Positions 16,418 to 25,150 of a stretch of 36,195 bases of DNA are shown here, one piece after another. Within the stretch, counting starts at the first letter, position 1, and every line of letters begins with the position of its first letter. The position numbers were made by a program, and so were the translations under genes. A model generated the notes under the pieces. It was not told the DNA's origin, did no database searches, and worked only from the letters and a program-made list of their open reading frames with translations. This stretch comes from Scatosoma sp045542595 (GTDB lineage: Bacteria; Bacillota; Clostridia; Christensenellales; Borkfalkiaceae), in NCBI GenBank assembly GCA_045542595.1, contig JAZQLI010000031.1, positions 1-36,195 of the forward strand, given 5' to 3'.

Positions 16418-17557
16418 TTAACCTCCTAACCCTTCGTGTTCTCTTTCGATTTCATCGCCCACGTATCTGTTTGATTCGTAGTACGGCAAGTCCACCTTAT
16501 TTGTGCTTCTTACGCTATATTCGCCATACCGATTCCCACGGAATACGTTTTTAAGCGACTGCACCATTGCCAAGCCCGCTTTTCCGCCAACAAACTTATC
16601 TCCCGCAAAAAGCCGAGAAAACAACGCTTGTCCAGCGGGAATAATCATTGTACCGCCAAGCATCATTACGATTTGAAATAGATGATTCGTCGTATCAGAA
16701 AAGCCGTCTATTTGGATACGCGTTGCTATCGGTAAAATTAAAGCAAACAAATTAACCGCTATCACCGTTCCGTAAGCAATAATGATTTTACTGATAAACG
16801 ACTCACTCCAAGCCCGAAACCGTGCGCCGTCGTCAAGCGGTAACGTGGACATAAAAAGTGGCATCGTCACGTACATAAACGCAAGCTCGTACACCCGCTT
16901 TGCGAGCCGAATAGCCGCTATTACAAGCGAACCGCCGACTACACCTGATATAATAAGCGCAGGAAAATATAAAAACGTATCTGGATTGAGCATACCGTTA
17001 TATTTCCAAGCCATCGGGAAATCCCCAAACGCTGCGCTTTGCTCGTAATCGCCTAAAAGTTCCCTGACCGTTATCGTTTGAATATCTATTTCTGCAATGC
17101 TATACCCGCTCAACCAATCGGAAACACAAGCGTTGAAAATACTTTCGGATAAGTTTACCGTCATATCCATATCGAATATCTTTGCTAATACCTGCAAAAG
17201 CGTACCCACGACCGAAATTCCCAAAACAACAACCAATAGCATAATAAGCGTACCGAGTATCGCCAAGAAAAACTTACCGAGTATTGTGGAAACACTACGG
17301 CGGTTTGATACCATATTCTTAGCTAACGACACAATAGCAAACACACACGAAAGCCCAATAGCGAGAATGAACATACACCAAAATATCCGCCCGACAATCG
17401 AATCGCCGAACAGGATTTCAACGATATTCATTTCTTGTCCTCTATATTCAAAAGATTGTACGCCTGTTAATACCGAAAATAGATTCATAAATCCGTCTAT
17501 GGCTCTAAGAACCCATAGGAAGACCTGTAATATAATTTCTTGAAAAAAAATTAGCAT
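16418..17557 (-). CDS. VirB6-like polytopic membrane protein of the left-hand set
   Basis: The 379-aa protein has about seven or eight membrane helices. A soluble loop at roughly residues 140-200 contains YSIAEIDIQTITVRELLGDY, and the hydrophilic C-terminus is RGNRYGEYSVRSTNK and beyond. The layout and the motif RLAKRVYELAFMYVTMPLF resemble the 'Mbov_0396 family ICE element transmembrane protein' group of mycoplasma and Firmicutes ICEs, which occupies a VirB6/TrbL channel position. That family match is from memory. It lies directly before VirB4 and after the pilin-like genes, a normal T4SS order. It begins at ATG with a weak AGGTGA site. Confidence 0.75.
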   Translation of the reverse strand: MLIFFQEIILQVFLWVLRAIDGFMNLFSVLTGVQSFEYRGQEMNIVEILFGDSIVGRIFWCMFILAIGLSCVFAIVSLAKNMVSNRRSVSTILGKFFLAILGTLIMLLVVVLGISVVGTLLQVLAKIFDMDMTVNLSESIFNACVSDWLSGYSIAEIDIQTITVRELLGDYEQSAAFGDFPMAWKYNGMLNPDTFLYFPALIISGVVGGSLVIAAIRLAKRVYELAFMYVTMPLFMSTLPLDDGARFRAWSESFISKIIIAYGTVIAVNLFALILPIATRIQIDGFSDTTNHLFQIVMMLGGTMIIPAGQALFSRLFAGDKFVGGKAGLAMVQSLKNVFRGNRYGEYSVRSTNKVDLPYYESNRYVGDEIEREHEGLGG

Positions 17558-17564
17558 AGTTCAC

Positions 17565-18422
17565 CTACCACGCTATCCAAGAAGACAAGCCTTTAATCAG
17601 CATCGGCGCGGCTACCGCTATCACAAAAACAACGATAATGCCGATGATAAGGCTCTTGACCATACCCCGTGCATTGATTTGTTCTTCCTTTCTTCTTGCC
17701 ACAGCTATTCTTATCCCGATGACTGCGCCCCATACGACAACGACCGCTGCGCCTGCCATTATGATATAGGTCCAGAACGAATCAACCAGCTCTTCTATTT
17801 TCGTTACAATCTGTTTGAAACTGTTCTCCGTTTTGATACGCTGTCCAATCATTAGCGCTATTTGCTCATTCGTATAGTCCTCCACAAGCAAGGTATCGTA
17901 TGCGGCGTGACGAGGCGTTGCATAAGCAATATTCCCTTCCGCGTCTTTCGCATAAAAAATATAGGCCAATTCCATCGTTCCCGCTTGATCAGGGATATTG
18001 ATAATACCGCATTTCAAAATTTTTCCCTCATTCGTTGACGCTGGATTTCCTACCGTTAAAATAGAAAGTGAGTCTTCCATACCAATTGCCGTATATTCTT
18101 CGATATAATTCCCTGTAATCCCATAGCGTTCAGCAAACCACCTTGGGAATACTACTACACCGTATTCAAAAGACGCATCGTATACCGTATCGGGAATATA
18201 AAAACACCCGTAAATATATTTTCCGTCTGTTTCGTTTTCCCCTTTTTTAAACGTTACAAACGTCATATTTTCAATTACCGTTTCCACCGTAATCGGTTCT
18301 TCCGTTTCCTCCGCACTTACATTTATAGGCGTTGACACCGCAAAGAACGACGTTATTATTGATAAAATTATCAATAAAGCCACAAGAATTGGATTTAGTT
18401 TTTTTTGTTTGATTTGTTCCAT
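17565..18422 (-). CDS. Pilin-like protein with secreted ectodomain, paralogue A
   Basis: The 285-aa protein starts with a signal peptide (hydrophobic run, then PINVSAEE near residue 36). A soluble ectodomain of about 160 aa begins ETVIENMTFVTFKKG, and a two-helix module ends the protein (YIIMAGAAVVVVWG ... RKEEQINARGMVKSLIIG ... APMLIKGLSSWIAW). The module matches the short pilin at 19363-19692 nearly residue for residue. The ectodomain matches paralogue B next door. A clear GGAGGAG site precedes the ATG. Neighbours are paralogue B and the VirB6-like gene. I infer a minor or decorated pilin exposed on the surface. The ectodomain belongs to no family I recognise. Confidence 0.75.
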   Translation of the reverse strand: MEQIKQKKLNPILVALLIILSIITSFFAVSTPINVSAEETEEPITVETVIENMTFVTFKKGENETDGKYIYGCFYIPDTVYDASFEYGVVVFPRWFAERYGITGNYIEEYTAIGMEDSLSILTVGNPASTNEGKILKCGIINIPDQAGTMELAYIFYAKDAEGNIAYATPRHAAYDTLLVEDYTNEQIALMIGQRIKTENSFKQIVTKIEELVDSFWTYIIMAGAAVVVVWGAVIGIRIAVARRKEEQINARGMVKSLIIGIIVVFVIAVAAPMLIKGLSSWIAW

Positions 18423-18434
18423 AGCTCCTCCTTT

Positions 18435-19289
18435 TTACCAAGCAACCCAAGCAGACAATCCGTTTATAAGCATAGGCGCCGCTACTGCAATCGCAAACAT
18501 CACGATTATCCCTATCACAAGGCTTTTTAACATTCCGCGAGCATTGATTTTTTCATCGTTGCGTTTTGCAATAATTACACGGATACCGATATAGCTTCCC
18601 CATACCGCCACAGCACCTGCCATTGCAATAATTACGTATTTCCAAATTGAATTAACCAGTTCAGCAATTTTATCTACAATGGTTTTGAAACTGTTTACCG
18701 TTTCCATTTTACTTTCCACCATTTCGAGCAGTTCCGCATCCGAGAAATCTTTTGCGTCGAGTGTGTTATAAGCCGCGAACTGCGCTTTGGCATACTCTAT
18801 ATTTCCTTCTGCATCCTTCGCATAAAAAATAAAAGAAAACGTTCTTTCTACGTTCTGATCTAATATTTCCGCTATACCGAATTTATAAATCTTACCTTCT
18901 ACGCCTTCCAAACCACCCGTAGCGTCTATAGACATTATCAATACGCCTTGTTCTTCTGCTTTTTGAAGATAATCGCTCTTTAAGTCAAATCTATCCCCAT
19001 AGTCTTTGGGGAAAATTACGCAACCGTAGGTATATTCGCTCTCATGAACCGAGTTTGGCACATAAAAGCAAGCGAACATAGACCGTTTATATTTCGACGT
19101 TATATCACTTTTTCTAAAAGCCACAAACGTTGTATTCTCAATTACTGTTTCCAACGAATGCGTTGCTTCTTCCCCCGTTTCTTCCGCACTCGCGCTCATT
19201 ATAGACACGGGCATAAACATTGTGAGGCAAAGCAACAAAGATAAAAGCAATAACAAAATAGGATTTGTTTTCTTCTTTATTTTTTCCAT
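18435..19289 (-). CDS. Pilin-like protein with secreted ectodomain, paralogue B
   Basis: The 284-aa paralogue of its downstream neighbour has the same plan. A signal peptide (PILLLLLSLLLCLTMF, then MSASAEE) is followed by an ectodomain starting LETVIENTTFVAFRKS with a FIFYAKDAEGNIEYAKA segment. The C-terminal two-helix module has AKRNDEKINARGMLKSLVIG and ends MLINGLSAWVAW. The two genes are separated by 12 bases and clearly arose by tandem duplication. The ectodomains have diverged more than the membrane modules, as expected for surface-exposed parts under selection. A good site (GTAGGAGGTATAG) precedes the ATG. A terminator upstream separates it from the short pilin gene. Confidence 0.75.
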   Translation of the reverse strand: MEKIKKKTNPILLLLLSLLLCLTMFMPVSIMSASAEETGEEATHSLETVIENTTFVAFRKSDITSKYKRSMFACFYVPNSVHESEYTYGCVIFPKDYGDRFDLKSDYLQKAEEQGVLIMSIDATGGLEGVEGKIYKFGIAEILDQNVERTFSFIFYAKDAEGNIEYAKAQFAAYNTLDAKDFSDAELLEMVESKMETVNSFKTIVDKIAELVNSIWKYVIIAMAGAVAVWGSYIGIRVIIAKRNDEKINARGMLKSLVIGIIVMFAIAVAAPMLINGLSAWVAW

Positions 19290-19303
19290 CTATACCTCCT
19301 ACT

Positions 19304-19345
19304 TAAAAAATTCAAGGCGGTAAGCACTTCACACCTACCGCCTTG
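19304..19345 (-). terminator. Terminator after the short pilin gene
   Basis: Perfect 10-base arms CAAGGCGGTA and TACCGCCTTG surround a 13-base loop and are followed on the minus strand by AATTTTTT. It begins 18 bases after the pilin stop. This arrangement would give much pilin transcript and less of the downstream ectodomain proteins, a usual stoichiometry for major and minor pilins. Confidence 0.85.
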
Positions 19346-19362
19346 CCGTTATATAATTGTTG

Positions 19363-19692
19363 TTATGCGATAAGCGCTACCGAAGCCGCTGCCGCCGTTT
19401 CCGTACCTGCCCAAGCCGCCAAGCCGTTGATAAGGAGTGGCGCGCCCATTGCGATGACAAACATAATCACGATACCGATGATAAGGCTCTTGACCATACC
19501 GCGTGCGTTGATTTTGTCTTCGTTGCGATGCGCAAGTGCGATTCTGATACCGATATACGCGCCCCATACGACGACTACTGCCGCCATAGCAAGGATTATG
19601 TAAATCCAGAAAGAGTTCATGAGTTCATTGAGTTTCGTTACAATACCCTGTAAGTTTTCATTCAGGGTTGCTGCTGCTAATAAATTTTGCAT
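19363..19692 (-). CDS. Short VirB2-like pilin of the left-hand set
   Basis: The 109-aa protein has two membrane helices joined by a basic loop (YIILAMAAVVVVWGAYIG, then RIALAHRNEDKINARGMVKS, then LIIGIVIMFVIAMGAPLLIN), and an Ala-rich tail. This is the VirB2/TrbC pilin plan. Unlike its two ectodomain paralogues it has no classical signal peptide. The ATG at 19692 is preferred because GGAGA lies 9 bases upstream; an ATG at 19755 would add a basic extension with no ribosome site. A strong terminator follows and a long leader precedes it, so it is probably the most expressed pilin of the group. Confidence 0.78.
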   Translation of the reverse strand: MQNLLAAATLNENLQGIVTKLNELMNSFWIYIILAMAAVVVVWGAYIGIRIALAHRNEDKINARGMVKSLIIGIVIMFVIAMGAPLLINGLAAWAGTETAAAASVALIA

Positions 19693-19854
19693 ATTTTTTA
19701 ATCTCCAAATAATTATTTTTTTCCGTTTTAATCCGAAACGGATAAAGAATCCCAAACCGAATATCTCGGTTTCACGTTTTGCCTAATACCTGCCGTTTTA
19801 TTGATTTATCACATCGGACTCACCTCCCCACATAGAAATCAGGAGAAAACTTTA
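19693..19854 (-). promoter_or_regulatory. Leader region of the short pilin gene
   Basis: The 162-base gap contains two hairpins on the minus strand: AAACCGA/TCGGTTT and, nearer the gene, ATCCG/CGGAT, which competes with CCGTTT/AAACGG. A strong ribosome-like GGGGAGGTG (19821-19829) is followed only by an ATG-TGA start-stop or an 11-codon frame, so no real gene was found there. I see no convincing promoter. The region may control pilin translation or RNA stability. Confidence 0.4.
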
Positions 19855-21576
19855 TTAAAAATCACGCTGGAATAAAGTAATATCATACACGCTTTCCATT
19901 ACTTCTTCCAACCCAATTTTCTTCACCTTAGGCTCGGTTTCGTCGCCGTAGTCGTATAAAACAAAAGACGTAAAAATCGGTTTTAAGCCCTTAATCGACG
20001 TTACTACCACGTCTTCTTCCTTTGCCCTGTCCAACACACGCGGTTGGATCATAGCGAGCGGCGTTTCGAGTTTACTCTTCGGGAGACTTTGATTATCCTT
20101 GCAAAGCTCGATATACTCAGTTTCCTTACCGTTGCCGTGGAACCAGATTTTTTCATCAAACCATGTGGAAATATCCGCCGTTAATTCTTCATACCGGTCT
20201 TGAAGCGTTTTCAAATTGTTCAATTCCATAATAGCGTCAAGTTTTTTATCCTTGAGCGCAAGTAAGAACGGCTCGTATAAACCCAAAGGCAGGTTATCTT
20301 TCACAAAGAATTTTGCATTTGCGTCCATTTGCTCTTTAAAACATACCTGCTTTAAGAACAGCCTTGAAAGCCGTTCCTTGATGCCCGTTTCCGTAGATAA
20401 TTTGATAAATACAGCGTACGGTTCCCTTGCTTTCTTTTCAAAGGCATTTTCCCCGCTTACACTCAAAAGCAATAACTCGTCATCTAATTCTTTTGCATAG
20501 TTATGTACGATATCCATGGCCGATTTCAAAGCCTTTACGTCCGCAAAAACGTCTTTGACCGTCATCTTTGCAAGCGAGTATTTCGTGCGTTTGGAAATTA
20601 GATATTTCCGAAGCTGTTCGGTATCCGCCACGCCCTTTTCCATTGCACTATAAAGCGAATATAAATTAAACTGCCCGCTTTCCATTTTTCCGTTTACGTA
20701 GTCTTCTGTAAATGCTACCATAATCCCAAGCACAATTGTCTTTGCGTCTTCTTCCGCCTCTCCACCTTCGTATTTAGGAAGAATTGCGTCGAGCAAAGAC
20801 TGGATATGCCATACAAGCTCCGATTGCATTACCTGCAAACGTTCGCGCGCTGCTTTATACGTTTGGAACGTTTCGCCTGCGCCTTGGTATTTTCCGTCTT
20901 TACTCTCTAACCCGTTTGTAAGCTCTTTGATTGGCTCTATCTTTTCAAGTAGCGACGTAAATGGGTTCCAATTATTGACGAATTTGGGGTTATCGAAGTC
21001 AATATCCATTAAGGAATACCCAGATTCTTCAAAGCTTACGTTGTAGTTGTTGAGCACTTCTTTTTGAGTATCGAAGATGAAAAGCGTAGGTTTGCTTTTA
21101 TCCGATTGCCATTTATCTAAGTTAAAGCCCAAGTGCGCTTTCGCCGTTGCGCCTTCACTACAACCCAATAGCGCCGTTGCTTTTGCGTTTGATACGATAC
21201 CGCTTACGCCTTTTGACATTTCTTCTACGCCGATAACGTGCCCCACACTGCTTGTCCCGGTCTTTGTCCAATCGGTAAGCTTAAACCCAAAACGTTTAAG
21301 TTGTCTGCTTTCTAACCAGAACGGCTTTTCTTTCGGTTCTTCGTTATACGATTTCATATATCCGTACACCCCCTTAATGGAATAATATCCCGCCATCAAA
21401 ATACCGCCAATACTAAATCCTATCATCCAGTACCTTGGCAGTGATAACGTTTCTGCTATGGGCTTACCGTTAAAGGCAAAGATAAGTAGCTCTACTAAAA
21501 AGACGTAGGCTATTACCACCGTCCAAAACAGAATACTTCGCCCTACCAGATTTTTATATTTGGTTTTCTTGTTCAT
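19855..21576 (-). CDS. Degenerate VirD4/TraG-like protein lacking ATPase motifs
   Basis: The 573-aa protein has two N-terminal membrane helices (about residues 12-70) and a large soluble part, as in VirD4 coupling proteins. A segment near residues 165-215 (FIFDTQKEVLNNYNVSFEES, then WNPF) parallels VITDPKGELYADTAELYRK and WNCMDD of the true VirD4 nearby. At the Walker A position it has LLGCSEGATAKAHLG, without GK[ST], and I find no DEF-type Walker B. It is thus probably not an ATPase. The ATG at 21576 has AAAGGAG 10 bases upstream and starts after the previous gene ends. It may be a structural adaptor that recruits a substrate or docks to VirB4; this is inference. Confidence 0.65.
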   Translation of the reverse strand: MNKKTKYKNLVGRSILFWTVVIAYVFLVELLIFAFNGKPIAETLSLPRYWMIGFSIGGILMAGYYSIKGVYGYMKSYNEEPKEKPFWLESRQLKRFGFKLTDWTKTGTSSVGHVIGVEEMSKGVSGIVSNAKATALLGCSEGATAKAHLGFNLDKWQSDKSKPTLFIFDTQKEVLNNYNVSFEESGYSLMDIDFDNPKFVNNWNPFTSLLEKIEPIKELTNGLESKDGKYQGAGETFQTYKAARERLQVMQSELVWHIQSLLDAILPKYEGGEAEEDAKTIVLGIMVAFTEDYVNGKMESGQFNLYSLYSAMEKGVADTEQLRKYLISKRTKYSLAKMTVKDVFADVKALKSAMDIVHNYAKELDDELLLLSVSGENAFEKKAREPYAVFIKLSTETGIKERLSRLFLKQVCFKEQMDANAKFFVKDNLPLGLYEPFLLALKDKKLDAIMELNNLKTLQDRYEELTADISTWFDEKIWFHGNGKETEYIELCKDNQSLPKSKLETPLAMIQPRVLDRAKEEDVVVTSIKGLKPIFTSFVLYDYGDETEPKVKKIGLEEVMESVYDITLFQRDF

Positions 21577-21595
21577 TTTCTTGTTTCTCCTTTTT

Positions 21596-22123
21596 CTAAA
21601 TTCCTGACCAGCCGAGTAATCGACTGCATACACCAACGTACCAACGCGGATCTTCGTCATATTCTAAATCCACGTCTTTGGTATGTTCTATTTCATAGCC
21701 CTGTTCGTATAGTTTGCAATGCAATCGGTATTCACCTAAACAATCCGTTACTGTTCGGGATAACTGTTTCCCATCTTCTTGCAAATACGACCGAATAAAC
21801 AGTATCACTTGCGTTTGGTCTTCTGTCGTGGACACACGATATGCGTCTTTGATACTGACGCTGGTTTCTCCAAACCGCAATTCTAACTCTATCCCACTAC
21901 TTAAAGATAACTTCACAACTTCGTCTTGTACCTGATAGCTATACCCTTGCCTATACTCGTTTAAGGCTTTGTTTCTTAAATACGTGCCCATCCAGCAAAG
22001 GATTCCGAGTAAAAGAAAAAGGACGTTGATAAGCGTTAATACACTTATTCGTCTGTCCTTTCGCTTTTTTATTTTGTTGTTGGTCTCCCCTGCCGACGGA
22101 TACAATTGTTGTCTTATACGCAT
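21596..22123 (-). CDS. Single-pass membrane protein of unknown function
   Basis: The protein is about 175 aa. A basic cytoplasmic N-terminus (KIKKRKDRR) precedes one membrane helix, VLTLINVLFLLLGILCWMG, and an extracellular domain rich in beta strands and acidic residues (VDLEYDEDPRW near the end). I do not recognise a family. An AAGGAG overlapping the VirD4 stop lies 9 bases before the ATG at 22123; a GTG at 22126 is also possible. The topology resembles small bitopic T4SS components such as VirB8-like proteins, but there is no motif to support that. It lies between the true and the degenerate VirD4 genes. Confidence 0.6.
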   Translation of the reverse strand: MRIRQQLYPSAGETNNKIKKRKDRRISVLTLINVLFLLLGILCWMGTYLRNKALNEYRQGYSYQVQDEVVKLSLSSGIELELRFGETSVSIKDAYRVSTTEDQTQVILFIRSYLQEDGKQLSRTVTDCLGEYRLHCKLYEQGYEIEHTKDVDLEYDEDPRWYVGVCSRLLGWSGI

Positions 22124-22136
22124 CACCTCCTACTCC

Positions 22137-24017
22137 TTAAACCGAATCACGTGTCGTTTCAATGTATAACGTCTTCCCCGTTTTCTTCGGCTGTTTCTTC
22201 TTTGCCTCTTGCTCCGCCTCTTTCCGTTCGTCATAAGCCATTTGCGCCAATATCTCCGGCGGAATATACGGTTTATACTCCATAACCGACGTGCGAATGA
22301 TATTTTTCGCATACGGATGCTTCGTGTAGTCCATTTTATCGAGTATCAATACGTTGCAACCTCGAACGATGCAAAGCATTTGCGTATTCGGTAACCGTAG
22401 CACTTCATCAGGCGTCAATAGCTTTCGCTTGCCCTGCCCGTCCATTTGTCTGTATTGCGGAATAATTTGCGCTAATGCTATTGTTCTTCGAGTCGTCATT
22501 GTATTGCTTACTTCCACACTCATTTCACCGCTACGGTTAGAAAAGTATTTCGCACTCACCTCATCCGTACAACCAAGCATTAGTTGGATATCACAGTTGC
22601 CTACAATTTCCGCCCACAAATTGTCTGCGTATCGATTTTGGAGTTGTCCCAAGCTCTGCACAGCAAGCATTACCCGAATATCCCTTGAACGGCAGGTACT
22701 CAGCATTCTCGCAAAGTCCGAACCGTCTGCTGCGCCACCAATACGACCTATATTATTAAACTCGTCTAAGATGAGATTCACAGGTACTTTGCATTTCATA
22801 TCAGGCTGCGAGTCTGCATATCTCGTCAGCTTTATGAACAAGAATGAGAAGAACAGCGATGATAAAAAGGCAAGCGTCGTATCTTGGTCGCTTATAATCA
22901 CATAGTAAGCGCACTTTCTTTGTCCAGGTGCCGTTAGGTCAATATCCGACCTGGACGTAATGGCTTGCACTTCCTTGTTTTGCAAAACCTGCAAACGAGT
23001 ACCAAGCCCGAGTAATATTCCAGCTTTCACCGTATCACTAGCTTGGTTAAACAAGCAATACGGCTGTCTTGCCGATTTACAATCTGGGGACGATAAGATT
23101 AGTGCGCCCGTATCTTCAATACTACGAACGGTAAACGAGTTATACACTTCCGATAGATTCCGTTGCGATTTCGTAAGTTCCTTTTTATCCTTTATGTACA
23201 AAACCAATGCTTTGAGTAGATTCTGCTCACCGTTATCCCAGAAATGGTCACCTTTGCCGTTGCTCGTATTCCCAATAATAACGCTGGCTAAAAGTTGGCT
23301 CATAAGCGTGTCTTTCCCTAAATCGTCCATACAGTTCCACGAATCGCTATGCTCGGGATTGATTAGGTTGAATACCTTGACTTCATACCCGTTTTTACGA
23401 TACAGTTCAGCAGTATCCGCATACAGCTCGCCTTTGGGGTCTGTAATAACTACCGATTCTTGATTCTTCAACGCTTGGAATAGCGCGTTACGAATAATCG
23501 CTCTTGATTTCATCGTTCCCGATGCACCGAAAATCGCTATGTGCCGATTAAGTCTTGTATCCTTGGGCATACAAACGGTTTTGCCGTTCAACTCGCCAAG
23601 TATTACCCCTTCTGCTTTTTCGGGTGTGGATATTTCCAAGTTTTCTTTGATTTCCTTTTCCGTCATCATTGAAGCCGTGCCGTAAGTGCCTTCCTTGATT
23701 TTCCCAAATCCACGAGGGTCTTTGTCCTTGCTCCCAAATCGGTCATACAAAGTATAAATCCCGAAAATGATTGCCGAGATTACCACGATTAACAGCATGC
23801 TCTTTAAGCCGTTTGCCGTAAACGCATACGGAATACATACAAGCGGATTCCAATCCACTCGTTTTATCGTTGCCTGCCCGAGTATGCCGTCGCTGTTTAG
23901 CCATTCGGTATAGTTCGTAAATACTTGACCGAATACACCGCTAAAATACAAGACTGCTATTAGTGTAAACACGCCTGCCACGATTGCAATCATTAACCGT
24001 TTCTTATCTGTTTTCAA
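22137..24017 (-). CDS. virD4: VirD4/TraG-family type IV coupling protein
   Basis: This membrane ATPase brings the DNA-relaxase substrate to the secretion channel. There are two N-terminal membrane helices (about residues 8-30 and 65-90). The P-loop is FGASGTMKSR near residue 166, with Met in place of the usual last Gly, a variant I recall from clostridial coupling proteins. A VITDPKGELY segment follows, then Walker B LILDEFNNIG near 415 and AVQSLGQL near 445. Length, 626 aa, is normal. It starts at TTG with AGGAGG 6 bases upstream and overlaps the preceding gene. It is the coupling protein of the canonical right-hand set. Confidence 0.93.
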   Translation of the reverse strand: MKTDKKRLMIAIVAGVFTLIAVLYFSGVFGQVFTNYTEWLNSDGILGQATIKRVDWNPLVCIPYAFTANGLKSMLLIVVISAIIFGIYTLYDRFGSKDKDPRGFGKIKEGTYGTASMMTEKEIKENLEISTPEKAEGVILGELNGKTVCMPKDTRLNRHIAIFGASGTMKSRAIIRNALFQALKNQESVVITDPKGELYADTAELYRKNGYEVKVFNLINPEHSDSWNCMDDLGKDTLMSQLLASVIIGNTSNGKGDHFWDNGEQNLLKALVLYIKDKKELTKSQRNLSEVYNSFTVRSIEDTGALILSSPDCKSARQPYCLFNQASDTVKAGILLGLGTRLQVLQNKEVQAITSRSDIDLTAPGQRKCAYYVIISDQDTTLAFLSSLFFSFLFIKLTRYADSQPDMKCKVPVNLILDEFNNIGRIGGAADGSDFARMLSTCRSRDIRVMLAVQSLGQLQNRYADNLWAEIVGNCDIQLMLGCTDEVSAKYFSNRSGEMSVEVSNTMTTRRTIALAQIIPQYRQMDGQGKRKLLTPDEVLRLPNTQMLCIVRGCNVLILDKMDYTKHPYAKNIIRTSVMEYKPYIPPEILAQMAYDERKEAEQEAKKKQPKKTGKTLYIETTRDSV

Positions 24018-25150
24018 TCTTCACCTCCTATTTCCATTGCATTTTCTATTACCTCCAAATTTATCGTTTTTATTTTTGCTAAATCCCCTAAATACCCCTT
24101 GACAAGTTCTATTTGGAACGGGAAGCATAACACCTCGTATTCTCCATCCATTCTTTGCGCCGCATACCGAAAACGTTGTAGTCTTGCGATATTTCCGTCA
24201 AAAAATGTAAAGATATATTTTCTTCCTATACTTGCGTCATATTCAAAGCCGCCTTCATCGTAAGAACGCATTGCGTCTGGAAATATCGACGATAAAAGTT
24301 CTTCTCGCCAATTCCCCATTATGAGCAAGCGAAATTGCCGAACACCATTTCCATCCAATGGAACGAAATATATTTGCGAGTAAATTCCGTCAAAGCAACG
24401 CTCCAAACGTTTCGTATTATCCGTTATCTTTAACGTTTCTAATGCGATTCTCATATCTTTACCAAAGAGAATAGCGGAATTGATATGATGCACGTTTGCA
24501 TTCATCCTTGAAATTTCTTCTAAATTGACAAGGGCTTTTTTCTCACCCTTACCACACCACTTCATTATTCGGTTGCGGGTATTATAGACTGCATACACGT
24601 TCTTGTTGGCAAAGACTGCACCGATAATCCTTGTGTAGATGTTCTTTTTCATCTCTAGCTTTGAAAGCCCTTTCAATTGCTTACTACCATAAAAGCATTG
24701 CTTTTCCAAAAATAGATTTCTAATGCTTTCTTGTTGCAACTTTGGCATTTCCATTGGATTAATTTCTAATCCTGACATATACGCCATTAGATATCCTTCC
24801 GCTATTCGATGCGATCTATCTCGGTGCGTCAAATCGCCATGATAACAGATTTCCCCGTGTAATGACTTAAAGAGTTCCCAAAGCCCCAACCATTCAAGCA
24901 CTCGCTCTGCCCCCGATAAAAACCGCAAGGATTTTTGTCTGCCCTTACCAACGATTGTAAGAAGTGTTGTGGTATATCGCTCCTTAGTTTCACAGTTGAA
25001 ATATTCACACGGCTTCGTTGTTTTACCTAGAAGACGCATATACATTTGATAATTCCCCAAAAGCGATATAGAAGACATAGGAAATTCGCCTGCAATGGTT
25101 AGCACGTAAAGCAATTTTGCTATAAGACTGCCTGCACGGATTTTAATCAA
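24014..25150 (-). CDS. Replication-relaxation-like winged-helix protein
   Basis: The protein is about 378 aa in this reading. An N-terminal helical region resembles a winged helix (LIAKLLYVLTIAGEFPMSS, later FLSGAERVLEWLG), and the segment HGDLTHRDRSHRIAEGYLMA recalls the 'replication-relaxation' family of ICE and plasmid proteins. No relaxase histidine triad is evident. The start is uncertain. A TTG at 25150 overlaps the stop of the 65-aa ORF by 8 bases, the same type of overlap seen at three other joints in this window. A GTG at 25222 (AAAGGA upstream) or a TTG at 25246 would lengthen it. Its place directly before VirD4 suggests a role at the transfer origin or in substrate docking. Confidence 0.55.
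   Translation of the reverse strand: MIKIRAGSLIAKLLYVLTIAGEFPMSSISLLGNYQMYMRLLGKTTKPCEYFNCETKERYTTTLLTIVGKGRQKSLRFLSGAERVLEWLGLWELFKSLHGEICYHGDLTHRDRSHRIAEGYLMAYMSGLEINPMEMPKLQQESIRNLFLEKQCFYGSKQLKGLSKLEMKKNIYTRIIGAVFANKNVYAVYNTRNRIMKWCGKGEKKALVNLEEISRMNANVHHINSAILFGKDMRIALETLKITDNTKRLERCFDGIYSQIYFVPLDGNGVRQFRLLIMGNWREELLSSIFPDAMRSYDEGGFEYDASIGRKYIFTFFDGNIARLQRFRYAAQRMDGEYEVLCFPFQIELVKGYLGDLAKIKTINLEVIENAMEIGGED

Noticed and set aside
19798..19833. 11-codon frame in the pilin leader
   Set aside because: No ribosome site at its ATG; the nearby GGGGAGGTG leads only to an ATG-TGA start-stop.
22354..22905. Long plus-strand frames opposite VirD4, the S1 gene and the ROK gene (for example 9540-10055 and 33977-34825)
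   Set aside because: They are shadows of well-supported minus-strand genes, lack ribosome sites and resemble no family.
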